A stretch of DNA of 64,000 bases from an uncultured Tateyamaria sp. GTDB taxonomy: Bacteria > Pseudomonadota > Alphaproteobacteria > Rhodobacterales > Rhodobacteraceae. The notes below the pieces were generated by a model. That model was not told where the DNA came from and searched no databases. It was given only the letters and a program-made list of their open reading frames with translations. Position 1 is the first letter of the stretch. The number at the start of each line of letters is the position of its first letter. The translations under genes and the position numbers were made by a program. Below, piece after piece: positions 9,313 through 17,840 of this stretch. The stretch is from NCBI RefSeq assembly GCF_947503045.1, contig NZ_CANNCF010000001.1:496001-560000 (forward strand), written 5' to 3'.

Positions 9313-10371
9313 ATGGCGAAGAACGATTTTGATGAGCTGATGTCTGTTGGCGTCGATATCGGCAAAGACACATTCCACATCGTGGCATTCGACCCTGACG
9401 GGCGGTTGGTGATGCGCAAACAGATCAAACGGCTGGCGCTGGTTCAGACGTTTGAGAAGCTGCCCCGGTGCGTGGTCGGCATGGAAGCGTGTCTGAGCGC
9501 TCATTTTGTGAGCCGGACGCTCCGCAAGATGGGCTTTGAGCCTCGGATCATTCCGGCGATCTATGTGAAGCCATTCATCAAAGGACAGAAGAATGACTAC
9601 AACGACGCGGAGGCGATAGCTGAAGCGGCACTGCGACCCAATCTGCCGGTTGTCCCCGAGAAGAGCCAGGAACAGCTCGACCTGCAGGCGCTGCATCGCG
9701 TTCGGTCACGGCTGGTGTCGCGTCGGACGGCGACGATCAACCAGATCCGCGCCTTCCTGATCGAGCAGGGGATCACGGTGCGCAAAGGTTTGCGAGCTCT
9801 GAAAAACTCATTCGAGGCGATCCTGGAAGAGCGCAAGGACGAGATATCACCCCGCATGCGGAAGATCCTGATTGGTCTCTACGGCGACTGGCTGTGGTTG
9901 GATGAGTGGATCCACACTGTTTCGAAGGAGATTGAGCAAATCAGCCGAACCGAAGAGAACTGCGTGAACGTCATGACGATCCCTGGCATCGGCCCGATGA
10001 TCTCGACTGCGATGGTAGCAGCAATTGGAACGGGCGAGGCCTTTGGTCGAGGGCGCGATTTTGCGGCCTGGGTTGGCCTCGTACCGCGACAGTACAGTAC
10101 AGGCGGTCGCACAGTGCTGGGCCGGATATCAAAGCGTGGCAGCCGATACCTGCGAATGCTCTTCGTTCAGGCCGCCAAGGTTATCTTGATGCGAACCAAC
10201 CGTTGGCCGGACTTCAGCTTTGGAGAATGGCTGGCGCGAGCCGCAGAGCGTATGAACCGCAACAAGCTTGCCGTCGCACTGGCCAACAAGCTGGCTCGGA
10301 TGGCGTGGAGCATCTTGAGATACAAAACGGCGTTTGACGCGCCCAGAGACGAGGTGGCTATCGGCGTGTAA
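9313..10371 (+). CDS. IS110-family transposase
   Basis: The product is 352 aa. The N-terminal DEDD-type RuvC-like domain is recognisable from VGVDIGKDTFHI (residues about 12-23) and KGQKNDYNDAEAIAEA (about 93-108). The C-terminal transposase_20 domain contains IPGIGPMISTAMVAAIG and the end RGSRYLRMLFVQAAK. The length is normal and no break is seen, so the enzyme could be active. A GGAGAA ribosome site precedes the ATG. It is the only gene of the element. Confidence 0.95.
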   Translation: MAKNDFDELMSVGVDIGKDTFHIVAFDPDGRLVMRKQIKRLALVQTFEKLPRCVVGMEACLSAHFVSRTLRKMGFEPRIIPAIYVKPFIKGQKNDYNDAEAIAEAALRPNLPVVPEKSQEQLDLQALHRVRSRLVSRRTATINQIRAFLIEQGITVRKGLRALKNSFEAILEERKDEISPRMRKILIGLYGDWLWLDEWIHTVSKEIEQISRTEENCVNVMTIPGIGPMISTAMVAAIGTGEAFGRGRDFAAWVGLVPRQYSTGGRTVLGRISKRGSRYLRMLFVQAAKVILMRTNRWPDFSFGEWLARAAERMNRNKLAVALANKLARMAWSILRYKTAFDAPRDEVAIGV

Positions 10372-10587
10372 GCCGGATCGACCCAGAGGAGTTCGCGACT
10401 GAAAGGATGCATGGAACGGAACAATTGCGCCCCCAGAGTCTGACGGCCCATTCGGTCAAATTGGACCTTGCCGCTAATTAGACCACGGCGCGTGCGTAAC
10501 CCCAACAAGGCCACGACCCGCGTGTCGATCAGTAGGCCGGATACATATGAGCGACTTCCGAGAACATGCGAGAAATCATTTGCGAAC

Positions 10588-10601
10588 AGCAGCCGGTACA
10601 T
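10588..10601 (-). repeat. Right subterminal inverted repeat of the IS1111-type element
   Basis: AGCAGCCGGTACAT on the plus strand, pairing with 9247-9260. It ends only 36 bases before the stop of the tyrosine recombinase gene. Confidence 0.85.
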
Positions 10602-10636
10602 ACATAATAGGTCGTCCTTGCAGGCGGTCTATAGTT

Positions 10637-11269
10637 CTAGATTTCAATGGCTTCCGCGATAGCCAATGCATCTTCAAGCTCAACGCCGAGATAACGGACT
10701 GTGCTGTCCATCTTGGTGTGACCAAGCAGTAGCTGCACGGCTCGGAGATTTCCCGTCGCTTTATAGATCTGCGTAACCTTGGTGCGACGCATTGAATGGG
10801 TGCCATAGGCCGTCGCTTCAAGGCCAATCGAAGTCACCCAGTCGCACACAATCCGCGCGTACTGACGGGTAGAAATGTGGAGTCGTTCGTGAAAACGGCC
10901 TGGCCAAAGATATTCTGACCCGACCATCAAATCGTCTTCCATCCATTTCTCAACTGACGCTTGGGTCCCTTCTGATATCTCGAACCGCACAGGCTTTTGC
11001 GTCTTGCTCTGCAAAACCGACGCCCACCCCTTGATTTGACCAGACGCCATGACGTCGACGACTTTCATCTTCACCAGGTCACAGCCGCGCAGTTTGCTGT
11101 CGATCGCCATGTTGAAGAGAGCGAGGTCGCGATGGTTTTCGGCCAGTTCGAGGCGAACCCGGATCGCCCAAACGTGCTTTGGCTTCAATGGTCGCTTCTG
11201 GCCGACCATGCGGCCCTTGTTCTAGGCGGGGCGAAGTGCGCGAATGGTTGGTAGGTTTGGTGTTTTCAT
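10637..11269 (-). pseudogene. Short tyrosine recombinase/integrase interrupted by an in-frame TAG
   Basis: The catalytic core is complete: Arg in KLRGCDL, Lys in QSKTQ, the HSMRRTK box, LLLGHTK and the Tyr in RYLGVE. It ends in ALAIAEAIEI, as normal for this family of about 200 aa. An upstream ATG at 11269 has a near-perfect GGAGGA ribosome site. From it the frame reads MKTPNLPTIRALRPA, then TAG (11224-11222), then NKGRMVGQKRPLKP. Homologues as I remember them have Trp in this 'W-N-K-G-K/R' motif, so TGG to TAG is the likely lesion. A truncated protein of 190 aa could still start at the ATG at 11209, which has AAGGGC upstream and keeps all catalytic residues. Whether it is active is open. Confidence 0.75.
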
Positions 11270-11438
11270 GACTGATCCTCCGATCCACCATGCCTTCCAC
11301 AACGACAACCAGACGTTGACAGTTCACCATATCACGAGATGCTGCGGTGCATCCGAAGTCGGCAAAGAGCCCAAACCTTACAAGTGGTGCCATCAGCGTC
11401 TTTTTCGCCGAACTCTGCTCGCGCAAGTAAACCGAGCT

Positions 11439-11990
11439 TTAGCCGTCATCCTTTCGGCCGGTCGCGTGATCAGCCAAGAAATCGGCAATACAGGACCCGA
11501 CTTCTTCCCAGTCCGTGAACTCGTGGTCACGCACCGACGGATCGAACTCATGACCTGCCAACACAACCTGCCGCAAGACCTGGGATGCGTAGTAGTCGTA
11601 GCTATCCGAGTGAATGGCCCCTGCCACAAGAAGTTCCATTTTGGGGGTGAGGCCGGTGCGAAGTTTCATTTCGTCTGCAAAATCCTGAGCTTCTTGCTGC
11701 CCCTCTGGAAATGCCGCTTTCAGACTTATCGACAGAAAAAGCGTGGATTTTGAGGCCAGCTCTTCCCGACTGGCGGCAACGAAAGCTTCGAAAGGCTTTG
11801 GGTGGCGTCTCTCATGAACTGGAGCAGCAAGTATGACCCTGCCAATGCCGTCAAAAGTCGGTTTTTCGATCGGTTCAGACGTATCAAAAAGAATTATCTC
11901 TTCTCCCGCAGCGCGAACGTGCTTCTCCACAAATTCTGCGACCTTCCGAGTTTGTCCCTCGACAGTTCCGAATGCGATCAAAGTGGTCAT
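11439..11990 (-). CDS. Flavodoxin-domain protein (HemG-like)
   Basis: The product is 183 aa and starts with a flavodoxin-type FMN-binding loop (FGTVEGQTRKVAEFV, residues 7-21). It resembles the flavodoxin_5 / menaquinone-dependent protoporphyrinogen oxidase (HemG) group, with the AAPVHERRHP segment near residue 55 and YDYYASQVLRQVVLAG near 133. It may act as a small redox protein or oxidase. Nothing adjacent points to haem synthesis, so no gene name is given. It lies alone on the minus strand between the recombinase and a LysR gene. Confidence 0.75.
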   Translation of the reverse strand: MTTLIAFGTVEGQTRKVAEFVEKHVRAAGEEIILFDTSEPIEKPTFDGIGRVILAAPVHERRHPKPFEAFVAASREELASKSTLFLSISLKAAFPEGQQEAQDFADEMKLRTGLTPKMELLVAGAIHSDSYDYYASQVLRQVVLAGHEFDPSVRDHEFTDWEEVGSCIADFLADHATGRKDDG

Positions 11991-12233
11991 TGTCTTGCCT
12001 CCGCAGGAGTTCTACACCGCCGCACGCAAAAATGGATTGTTCCAGATCAAATGTGCGGCGCAGGCCCGGCGGGCAGAAAAATCCCGCTCAGACATCCTTG
12101 GCGCCATCAATCCACATCCCATCGCAAGAAAACGTGCCAACTCGAAAATTGAGACTGCCATTTCTTTGGATATGGCCGCAGCCGTATCACAACTGCAATC
12201 CAGCTCGATCGGTTTAAACTGCAACAACGTCTT

Positions 12234-13091
12234 TTACGTACTGGACCGCAATCCAACCGCCTGACGCAACTCGTTGGCCAGCAGTTTTTGGACCAGCGCA
12301 AATCTTGGTGTGAGCGCGAATTCCTTAAGGCAGGCGACCCAAACCGGGACTGCAAAGTCAGCCCCCTCGACGTCCAGGCGGTTCAGTCGGTGATCCGCGT
12401 CGCCAACCAGTCTGGGCAACAAGGCGTTGCCGATGCCCTCTGCCACAAGGCGTTGCACCACCAGAAAACTGTCGGCACCGCCGATCATTTGATCAGCCGG
12501 CACATTATCTGTCATCCATTTCGCGGCGAGCGAGCCGCTCAACGCGCCTTCCAGTTTCAACCATTTTCTGTCGGGGTTTCCGTCACCATATGCAGCAAAG
12601 GCCAGATCGCCGACGTGCTGTCCGACAAGATTGTCCCCCAGATCCACGGTCGGGCGGACAACGATATCGGCGGACAAGCGGCTGAGGTCATGATGCACAT
12701 TCGCGCTTAGTAACGACAATTCGATCCGTGGATACCGATCGGCAATCATGGCGACGATGGAAGGCAATACCCTTTGGCAAATACTGTCGGTCGACGCGAT
12801 GCGCACGGGACCGGACGGCGACTGGTCTGCCCCGACGATGGTGCGTTCGGTGGCCAGAACGGCGTCCGCAACATTTGACATGGCACGCAGGATCGGAATG
12901 GCTTCGGGCAGGACACGGTATCCGGATTGCGACTTTTCAAATAGCGGCCGCTCGCAACGCGCTTCGCACGCAGCAACCCGGCGCATGACCGTGGCGTGCG
13001 TGACGCCAAGAACCGTGGCCGCCGCATTCAGCGATCCATGTTCTGCAACGGCCAGAACGTATCTGATATCATCCCAGTTTTGATTGTTCAT
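12234..13091 (-). CDS. LysR-family transcriptional regulator
   Basis: The product is 285 aa with the start placed at MNNQNWDD. An N-terminal winged helix-turn-helix follows at once (AVAEHGSLNAAATVLGVTHATVMRRV, seen as SLNAAATVLGV then THATVMRRV), and then a LysR substrate-binding domain. An ATG further upstream would add about 67 residues of Cys-rich, non-family sequence, so it was rejected. It diverges from the cytochrome c'-like gene across 84 bases, and could regulate that gene. The effector is unknown. Confidence 0.85.
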   Translation of the reverse strand: MNNQNWDDIRYVLAVAEHGSLNAAATVLGVTHATVMRRVAACEARCERPLFEKSQSGYRVLPEAIPILRAMSNVADAVLATERTIVGADQSPSGPVRIASTDSICQRVLPSIVAMIADRYPRIELSLLSANVHHDLSRLSADIVVRPTVDLGDNLVGQHVGDLAFAAYGDGNPDRKWLKLEGALSGSLAAKWMTDNVPADQMIGGADSFLVVQRLVAEGIGNALLPRLVGDADHRLNRLDVEGADFAVPVWVACLKEFALTPRFALVQKLLANELRQAVGLRSST

Positions 13092-13175
13092 TAATTCACA
13101 ATAAGCAATCAAAGTCGACCAATTACAACGATTAATGTTCAAGCTATAGTGGGCCAAACAACACGGAGGTGAAAC

Positions 13176-13643
13176 ATGAACAAGACTGTCACACTCGCCA
13201 TCGCCGGTTTCGCGACCGCAGCGGCCATCGGCACAGCCATCGCACAACAAAGCGGCAATCCAGCTGTCAAAGCCCGAACTTCGATCATGCAACTCTACGC
13301 CTTCAACCTTGGAGCTCTTGGCGCCATGGCCAAGGGTGACGTGGAATATGACGCTCAGGCAGCAAGCAGCGCAGCCAACAACCTTGTGACGCTGACGCAG
13401 ATTGACCAGTCGCGTATGTGGCCTGCCGGGTCCGACAATTCCGCCGATGCGTCGTCCCGCGCTCTGCCTGCGCTGTGGCAGAACTTTCCCGATGTGATGG
13501 CCAAAGGCGCGGCATTGTCTGAAGCCGCGGTTGTCATGCAGGCAGCCGCTGGCCAGGATCTGGACTCGCTAAGAGCGGCAATGGGGGGCGTTGGTAACGC
13601 CTGCTCGGCCTGCCACAAGGCCTATCGCGCCCCGCAAAACTGA
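13176..13643 (+). CDS. Cytochrome c'-family periplasmic cytochrome
   Basis: The product is 155 aa. A Sec signal peptide (residues 1-22, cleaving after GTAIA) is followed by a helical domain and a single C-terminal haem site CSACH (near residue 145), the pattern of cytochrome c' / c-556. Such proteins bind NO or carry electrons in the periplasm. A GGAGG ribosome site is 7 bases before the ATG. It stands alone, divergent from a LysR gene and about 25 kb from the denitrification genes. A role in NO protection is possible but not shown. Confidence 0.88.
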   Translation: MNKTVTLAIAGFATAAAIGTAIAQQSGNPAVKARTSIMQLYAFNLGALGAMAKGDVEYDAQAASSAANNLVTLTQIDQSRMWPAGSDNSADASSRALPALWQNFPDVMAKGAALSEAAVVMQAAAGQDLDSLRAAMGGVGNACSACHKAYRAPQN

Positions 13644-13709
13644 TCTCGTCGGTCATGGGGCATGTGTCCCATGACCAGCCCCGCGCCACCAAGCGGCGCT
13701 GACCGTCGG

Positions 13710-14621
13710 CTATTCGTCGCGGCGACGTTCCAAGGCGCTTGCATTGACACCGCCAACAAATGCCGCAATCCGTCGAAATGCGTCGTCAGTTTCAGGCAAT
13801 CCGGCCGTCATTGGCCAAACATGCCACATCCCTTGGTAGATGCGCATTTCGCTATCGCTCGAAGCCGATTGCAGCGCTTGATGCATTCGCTCGGTATCAT
13901 CGCGCCATACCTCGTCTTCACCTACCAGAAGAAGTGCCGGTGGAAGGTTCGACAGGTCAGCAAAGAGCGGAGAAATGATTGGGTTTTCGAAATCAAAGCC
14001 TTCCGGAAAATGCGACTGCCAGTGCCTCAGGACCGGATAGGAGAGGATTGGATCACTTTGAATATGCATGCTGCAGCCGGACAAGCTGGCATCAAACGCT
14101 CCCGAGAGTGATATCCATCCTGCTGGGCGCGTGTGGCCGCCGTCTCGCAATCTCACCAAGCTTGCCGCGACCAAACCGGCGCCCGAACTGTCACCCGCAA
14201 AGAACACCGGGTGTCGGCTGTCGTCTAAGGCCCGACTGAAATTCAGAAACACCGACACAAAGTCGTCGCTTGGCGCGGTAAGCGGTGCTTCTGGCAAGAG
14301 ACGATAGCCCGCCATAATGACCTGTAGTTTTGTGGCGGCGGCAAGCCGAGAACAAAACGCCTTGTGTGTCGTGATCGATCCGCTGGTTAGGCCGCCGCCA
14401 TGGGCGTACAAAAGCGTGGCAACGGGGTCTTGATTGGACGGACGAAGTCGCAAGCACGGAACTCCACCAAATTCTTCATCGGTAGCAAGAACATCTGCAG
14501 CCAGCGGAATCGACGCCGCGAATTGATCCCAACCTCGGCGTTCGTCGGCAAGCGTCACGCTTGGATCGACCTGTTCTTTCTGAAGTGCGCGCCTTGCGGT
14601 TGCGGCTTCAACGCTGGGCAT
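13710..14621 (-). CDS. Alpha/beta hydrolase, hormone-sensitive-lipase family
   Basis: The product is 303 aa counted from MPSVEAATARR. It carries the oxyanion-hole motif YAHGGGLTSGS (HGGG near residue 80), the nucleophile elbow GDSSGAG (Ser near 148), an acid in GEDEVWRDD and the catalytic His in QGMWHVWP. These define an HSL-type esterase or lipase that hydrolyses carboxyl esters. No signal peptide is seen, so it is cytoplasmic. The natural substrate cannot be read. It is isolated, about 80 bases downstream of the ArsR/SRPBCC pair on the same strand. Confidence 0.85.
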   Translation of the reverse strand: MPSVEAATARRALQKEQVDPSVTLADERRGWDQFAASIPLAADVLATDEEFGGVPCLRLRPSNQDPVATLLYAHGGGLTSGSITTHKAFCSRLAAATKLQVIMAGYRLLPEAPLTAPSDDFVSVFLNFSRALDDSRHPVFFAGDSSGAGLVAASLVRLRDGGHTRPAGWISLSGAFDASLSGCSMHIQSDPILSYPVLRHWQSHFPEGFDFENPIISPLFADLSNLPPALLLVGEDEVWRDDTERMHQALQSASSDSEMRIYQGMWHVWPMTAGLPETDDAFRRIAAFVGGVNASALERRRDE

Positions 14622-14698
14622 ACTTAACTTTTGTCCATGGTTACTGTTTTCACAATGGTCGAAGACTGCATTCCAACGCTGTACATAGCAGGCCTCGC

Positions 14699-15169
14699 CT
14701 AGCTCGCGGCACAACTCAGTCGCGCAAACAACACAAGGTCTGCCAACTTGTTGGTCCAGCCATCGGCATGGATTGCCGAAACGGTTTCAGTGGGTTGTCT
14801 TTCGTGAACCACATTCACCCGGGTGAGGTTGTCCGAGATGGATTCAAATGTGACCGTTACAAGTGTGTCTTTGACACTTGGGGAGTCGCCGCCCCAGTTC
14901 CACGTATAAACGAGCTTCTTGTAGGGCTCGACAGCAAGATATTTTCCATTTGCCGCCTCTTCGACAGATGTCTCGCCTGATTTGGCCATGCCATAGCGGT
15001 AGGTGCCCCCGACACGCACATCCATTTCGCACAGAACCAATTTCAGATTCTCGGTCTTTCCCCACCATGTTTTCTTGATATCGGGCACCGTCCAGGCTTC
15101 CCAGACATCCTTGACGTTTGCAGGTATCGTTTCGCTCACCTCAACAACATCAATATCAGGATCGGTCAT
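14699..15169 (-). CDS. SRPBCC (AHSA1-like) domain protein
   Basis: The product is 156 aa with the start at MTDPDIDV, preceded by a strong AGGAGG site that lies inside the end of the ArsR gene. The fold family is shown by the opening SETIPANVKDVWEAWTVPDIKKTWW (in pieces: ANVKDVWEAW, KKTWWG), and by VTVTFESISDNLTRVNVVHE. AHSA1-like proteins bind small hydrophobic ligands. The pairing with an overlapping ArsR gene is common in bacteria, and the two are probably coregulated. Its ligand is unknown. Confidence 0.87.
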   Translation of the reverse strand: MTDPDIDVVEVSETIPANVKDVWEAWTVPDIKKTWWGKTENLKLVLCEMDVRVGGTYRYGMAKSGETSVEEAANGKYLAVEPYKKLVYTWNWGGDSPSVKDTLVTVTFESISDNLTRVNVVHERQPTETVSAIHADGWTNKLADLVLFARLSCAAS

Positions 15170-15509
15170 CTTTTCCTCCTTCAGTCCTCTTCTCTTCAAA
15201 ATGTGCCTTCAGGTCGCCGAGGGCGGCGTCCCAAAGCCGCTGATGTCGGTTGGCCCACTCGGACACTTTGCCCAAGGCGTCAGGCCGCAATTCATAGAGC
15301 TTTTCGCGCCCGACCCGCTTTGCATTCACAAGCCCTGCCTGGTCCAGGATGTTCAGGTGTTTCGAAATCGCGGGTCTTGTCATCTCAAACTGGCCCGCGA
15401 TGTCGCTTACCCGCATCGATCGGGTCTTGGACAAAAGCGAGACAATCTCCAACCGCGTCGCGTCGCCCAAGGCGCTGAACATGAGATGCGTGTTCTCTAA
15501 GGAAACCAT
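15156..15509 (-). CDS. ArsR-family transcriptional regulator
   Basis: The product is 117 aa with a winged helix-turn-helix: MFSALGDATRLEIVSLL at the start, then FEMTRPAISKHLNILDQAG as recognition helix region, then the wing VGREKLYELRP. It lacks the CVC metal site of ArsR/SmtB sensors, so it is the non-metal subgroup typically paired with SRPBCC genes. Its end overlaps the SRPBCC start by 14 bases. It most likely represses its own two-gene operon. Confidence 0.88.
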   Translation of the reverse strand: MVSLENTHLMFSALGDATRLEIVSLLSKTRSMRVSDIAGQFEMTRPAISKHLNILDQAGLVNAKRVGREKLYELRPDALGKVSEWANRHQRLWDAALGDLKAHFEEKRTEGGKDDRS

Positions 15510-15874
15510 TTGGTATCCTTTTAGGGTATGACCACACTCCAGGTCAACCCCAGAATTTTGCTTGGCCGTAGCGCATCAACCTGCGGCCATCGTTATCCCG
15601 GTGACCCATTCAACAGAATTCCACACGTTCAATGTGTGGCTGACCCTAAACGGCTGCGCCCAGGAGATGGTTCTTACAGTCCGCATCCCCGACGGACCGG
15701 CCCAACATTGAAACACGCCATTGAGAACTATTCGCAGCGCTGACGCCCAAAAGTGCACAGGCGCACAACTTGGCGGTTTTTTCATCACGGCAGATGTCCG
15801 CTGAGCCAGTCATCTTGCATCCGTGCAACTACACTGCAATCTTTCCACCAAATTTATGAAGCTGGAACAGAGTC
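15510..15874. other. Gene-poor interval, possible coding remnant
   Basis: No intact gene is supported. On the plus strand a frame without stops from about 15532 to 15705 ends in NVWLTLNGCAQEMVLTVRIP and DGPAQH, which looks protein-like, but has no start signal and no family I recognise. It may be a remnant. The interval would hold the promoter of the ArsR operon at its left end and that of the Imm1-like gene at its right end. Confidence 0.4.
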
Positions 15875-16261
15875 GTGCGTCTTGTCATCAATGGGATTAA
15901 GCAAGGTCTCCTGGCACTGGCTAAGGCCGAGGAGCTTCTCGCATCGTCAACTGCCAAAGATGACCTCGAAATCTGGGCTTCCCATGAGAATGAGGCATCA
16001 CTTTGTGCGCCGATGAACTCGCGCTGCGGTTGGCTGATGTTCCTGAGATTTAATGGAGATGTAGGTTTCAGATCGCGAAGTCGCACCAAGGGCGAAAACG
16101 AAAGCGATGTGGAGCAGTTCGTTTTGGCGAATGGTCAGGCGGACAGCTACCCGAAGTCACGGACCTTTGAGCGCAAACCTATAATTGATGCCATTCTGGA
16201 ATTTGTCCTTAGCGGAAAGAAGCCTTCATCGGTCGATTGGCACGATGATAGTGCGACATAA
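15875..16261 (+). CDS. Imm1-family-like immunity protein, orphan
   Basis: The product is 128 aa with a GTG start and a weak GGA site 8 bases upstream. It has the hallmarks I associate with Imm1 immunity proteins of polymorphic toxin systems: a central GWLMFLRFNGDVGF strand pair, then the FVLANGQADSYPKS segment, and a C-terminal helix leading to IDAILEFVLSGKKPSSVDW. Such proteins neutralise a cognate secreted or contact-dependent toxin in the cytoplasm. No toxin gene lies on either side. The neighbours are an ArsR/SRPBCC pair and a broken Crp gene. Assignment is from remembered family pattern only. Confidence 0.65.
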   Translation: MRLVINGIKQGLLALAKAEELLASSTAKDDLEIWASHENEASLCAPMNSRCGWLMFLRFNGDVGFRSRSRTKGENESDVEQFVLANGQADSYPKSRTFERKPIIDAILEFVLSGKKPSSVDWHDDSAT

Positions 16262-16408
16262 CTAAGGTCGACTATGTCCCGCACAGTCGCCGACTGCGGC
16301 CTAGATCGAGTGTCTCCTTAGCGCTGGCCCCTTTCGTTGGAAGAGCATGCGGCGAAGGTCAGAAAAGAGCCCGGACCTAACAAGATGCTGCGTGATGGCG
16401 AATGTCGA

Positions 16409-16935
16409 CTAACGCCGTCGCGCCAGTTCACGATAGAGCGCAGGTGCTGATACGCCAATTTGCTCGGCGACCTTGACCCAGTCTCCTTTTGAACTTCCCC
16501 ATGAATATCGAGGCACGCGTCCAACCGATCCGAAACCCGCCGCAGGCGCAAGATTTCTATCCGAGCTCGTTGCGATTGAACGGCTTTCGCGTGGGTCTCG
16601 ATCAAACTCATCGCAGCATCTGACGACCGGCGAAGCGCTGCTTCGAAGTCGTCTCGTCTAACAAAGGCCACTGAAGCATCAGAACGCGCGGCCGCATCGC
16701 AGCGATAGGTCTTCGCGAACATCGATGCCTCAGCGAGTGCCGTTCCTGAACCCGTGAGATGCAGTGTCAGAAGCCCGCCATCCGAGAGCGGGCGTTCCAA
16801 CGCAATCAAGCCTTTCTTGACCAGAAACATCGACTGCACAGGGTCATCGCGGCGGAACAGAAGGTCTCTCTTTGCGAGGTCTTGCACCGGCGCATTCTCA
16901 ATAATTTTTATCCACGCTGACATGATAGAGATCAT
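16409..16935 (-). pseudogene. Crp/Fnr-like regulator with a one-base frameshift in the DNA-binding domain
   Basis: From MISIMSAWIKII the frame encodes a cyclic-nucleotide-type sensor fold (RDDPVQSMFLVKKGLIALERP) up to LDACLDIHGEVQK. In the same frame the rest is non-homologous and runs on to 16318. One base further, the next frame reads GDWVKVAEQIGVSAPALYRE then LARRR and stops at 16409, a proper helix-turn-helix. Adding one G in the AAGG run at about 16484-16486 (AAGGGAGAC) restores a single 175-aa protein. The gene is therefore a recent pseudogene or holds a sequencing error in a homopolymer. It diverges from a small exported-protein gene that is also frameshifted. Confidence 0.78.
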
Positions 16936-16986
16936 ACGCAATTCAACAGTTACCCGATAGTGAGGAACGAAAGGAAATGGATAAAC

Positions 16987-17317
16987 ATGCGACTTGGTAT
17001 CAGTATAGCAGTTCTCACTTTGGTCGGTGCGGGGGCTGCCGAATGGATTGCGGGCTATGGCCACGGGCGATGCAGATACGGTTGGGACACTCGGGCGAAT
17101 GGTCCCGGCACACGCTAGGCAACTTGCACGCGATGACCGTTGGTCCGCCTCGGTGTCCGGGACGGCTGAAGGTATCGCGTTGCAAGTGACGAGTGATGAT
17201 CCGGCGGTCGTCGCTCGCATTCGTGGTCTCGGTTTCTTGGGTCTGATGGCAAGCCAAGATCACCACCGTGAGCATCATCTGATGATGGCGCTTGGGGTAG
17301 ATGCCCACGCCCATTGA
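16987..17317 (+). pseudogene. Small exported His-rich protein, frameshifted
   Basis: The ATG at 16987 opens a signal peptide (MRLGISIAVLTLVGAGAA) in one frame. The conserved-looking mature part is one frame away: AMATGDADTVGTLGRMVPAH, then IRGLGFLGLMASQDHHREHH and LMMALGVDAHAH. Removing one base in the GGGGG run at about 17030-17034 joins them into a 109-aa protein. The His-rich end (HHREHH, HAH) suggests metal or haem binding, but I do not recognise a named family. It is divergent from the frameshifted Crp-like gene, and probably was its target. Confidence 0.55.
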
Positions 17318-17543
17318 AGCGATCTGCAGGCAGTCGTAAATGACGCCGCCGCAAACGGCAGGATGGTCATGCAGACTGTGAGTTTGCTTGTGCTGAGATT
17401 TTGCAGCCGCAACGAATGACCGGTAAGCGGGCTGCTTCCGCAGCATCTGGGTTGGCCACTGGATGTCTCCTAAGGGCTGTCTGGTTTTTGCTCTGATTTG
17501 GTGGACACCTAGAACAGGCGCAGATTGCGCCGGGAGGTGTCGA

Positions 17544-17840
17544 ATGACGAAACCGAAGCGATACAAACGCTACAGCGCGGAGTTCAAACGGGAAGCTCTG
17601 CGCAGGGCTGCTGACGAAGGGATGACGGACAAGGCTGTCTGCGACGAACTTGGGATCAGCACGCGGCAGTTCCGACGCTGGCACGGTGAGACGGCGATGC
17701 TGGGTCAGGATGCGTTCCCCGGTCAGGGTCGTCCGCGCGATGAGGAGGTGGCTACGCTGAAGTGTGAGCTGGCTCACGTGAACAAGGAGCGTGATTTTCT
17801 AAAGGAAGCGGCGGCGTACTTCGCTAGGCTGTCGAATTGA
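17544..17840 (+). CDS. IS3-family transposase OrfA (helix-turn-helix subunit)
   Basis: The product is 98 aa. It contains a transposase_8 helix-turn-helix (YSAEFKREALRRA, then DKAVCDELGISTRQFRRW) and a C-terminal leucine-zipper-like helix ending in KERDFLKEAAAYFARL. This subunit recognises the ends of the element. The ATG is preceded by GGGAGG. An upstream extension of the frame to 17463 lies partly outside the left inverted repeat and was not used. The stop overlaps the start of orfB. Confidence 0.92.
   Translation: MTKPKRYKRYSAEFKREALRRAADEGMTDKAVCDELGISTRQFRRWHGETAMLGQDAFPGQGRPRDEEVATLKCELAHVNKERDFLKEAAAYFARLSN

Larger units (their letters stand above)
9247..10601 (+). mobile_element. IS110-family element, IS1111 subgroup
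   Basis: A single transposase gene is bracketed by a perfect 14-base inverted repeat, ATGTACCGGCTGCT on the left (9247-9260) and its complement on the right (10588-10601). Subterminal inverted repeats are the hallmark of the IS1111 subgroup, as other IS110 members lack them. True ends lie a few bases outside the repeats and cannot be fixed here. The element sits between rhaI and a tyrosine recombinase gene and marks the start of the accessory segment. Confidence 0.85.

Noticed and set aside
12012-12227. Small minus-strand frame (71 aa) between the flavodoxin and LysR genes
   Set aside because: No ribosome site and no recognisable family; the frame may be chance.
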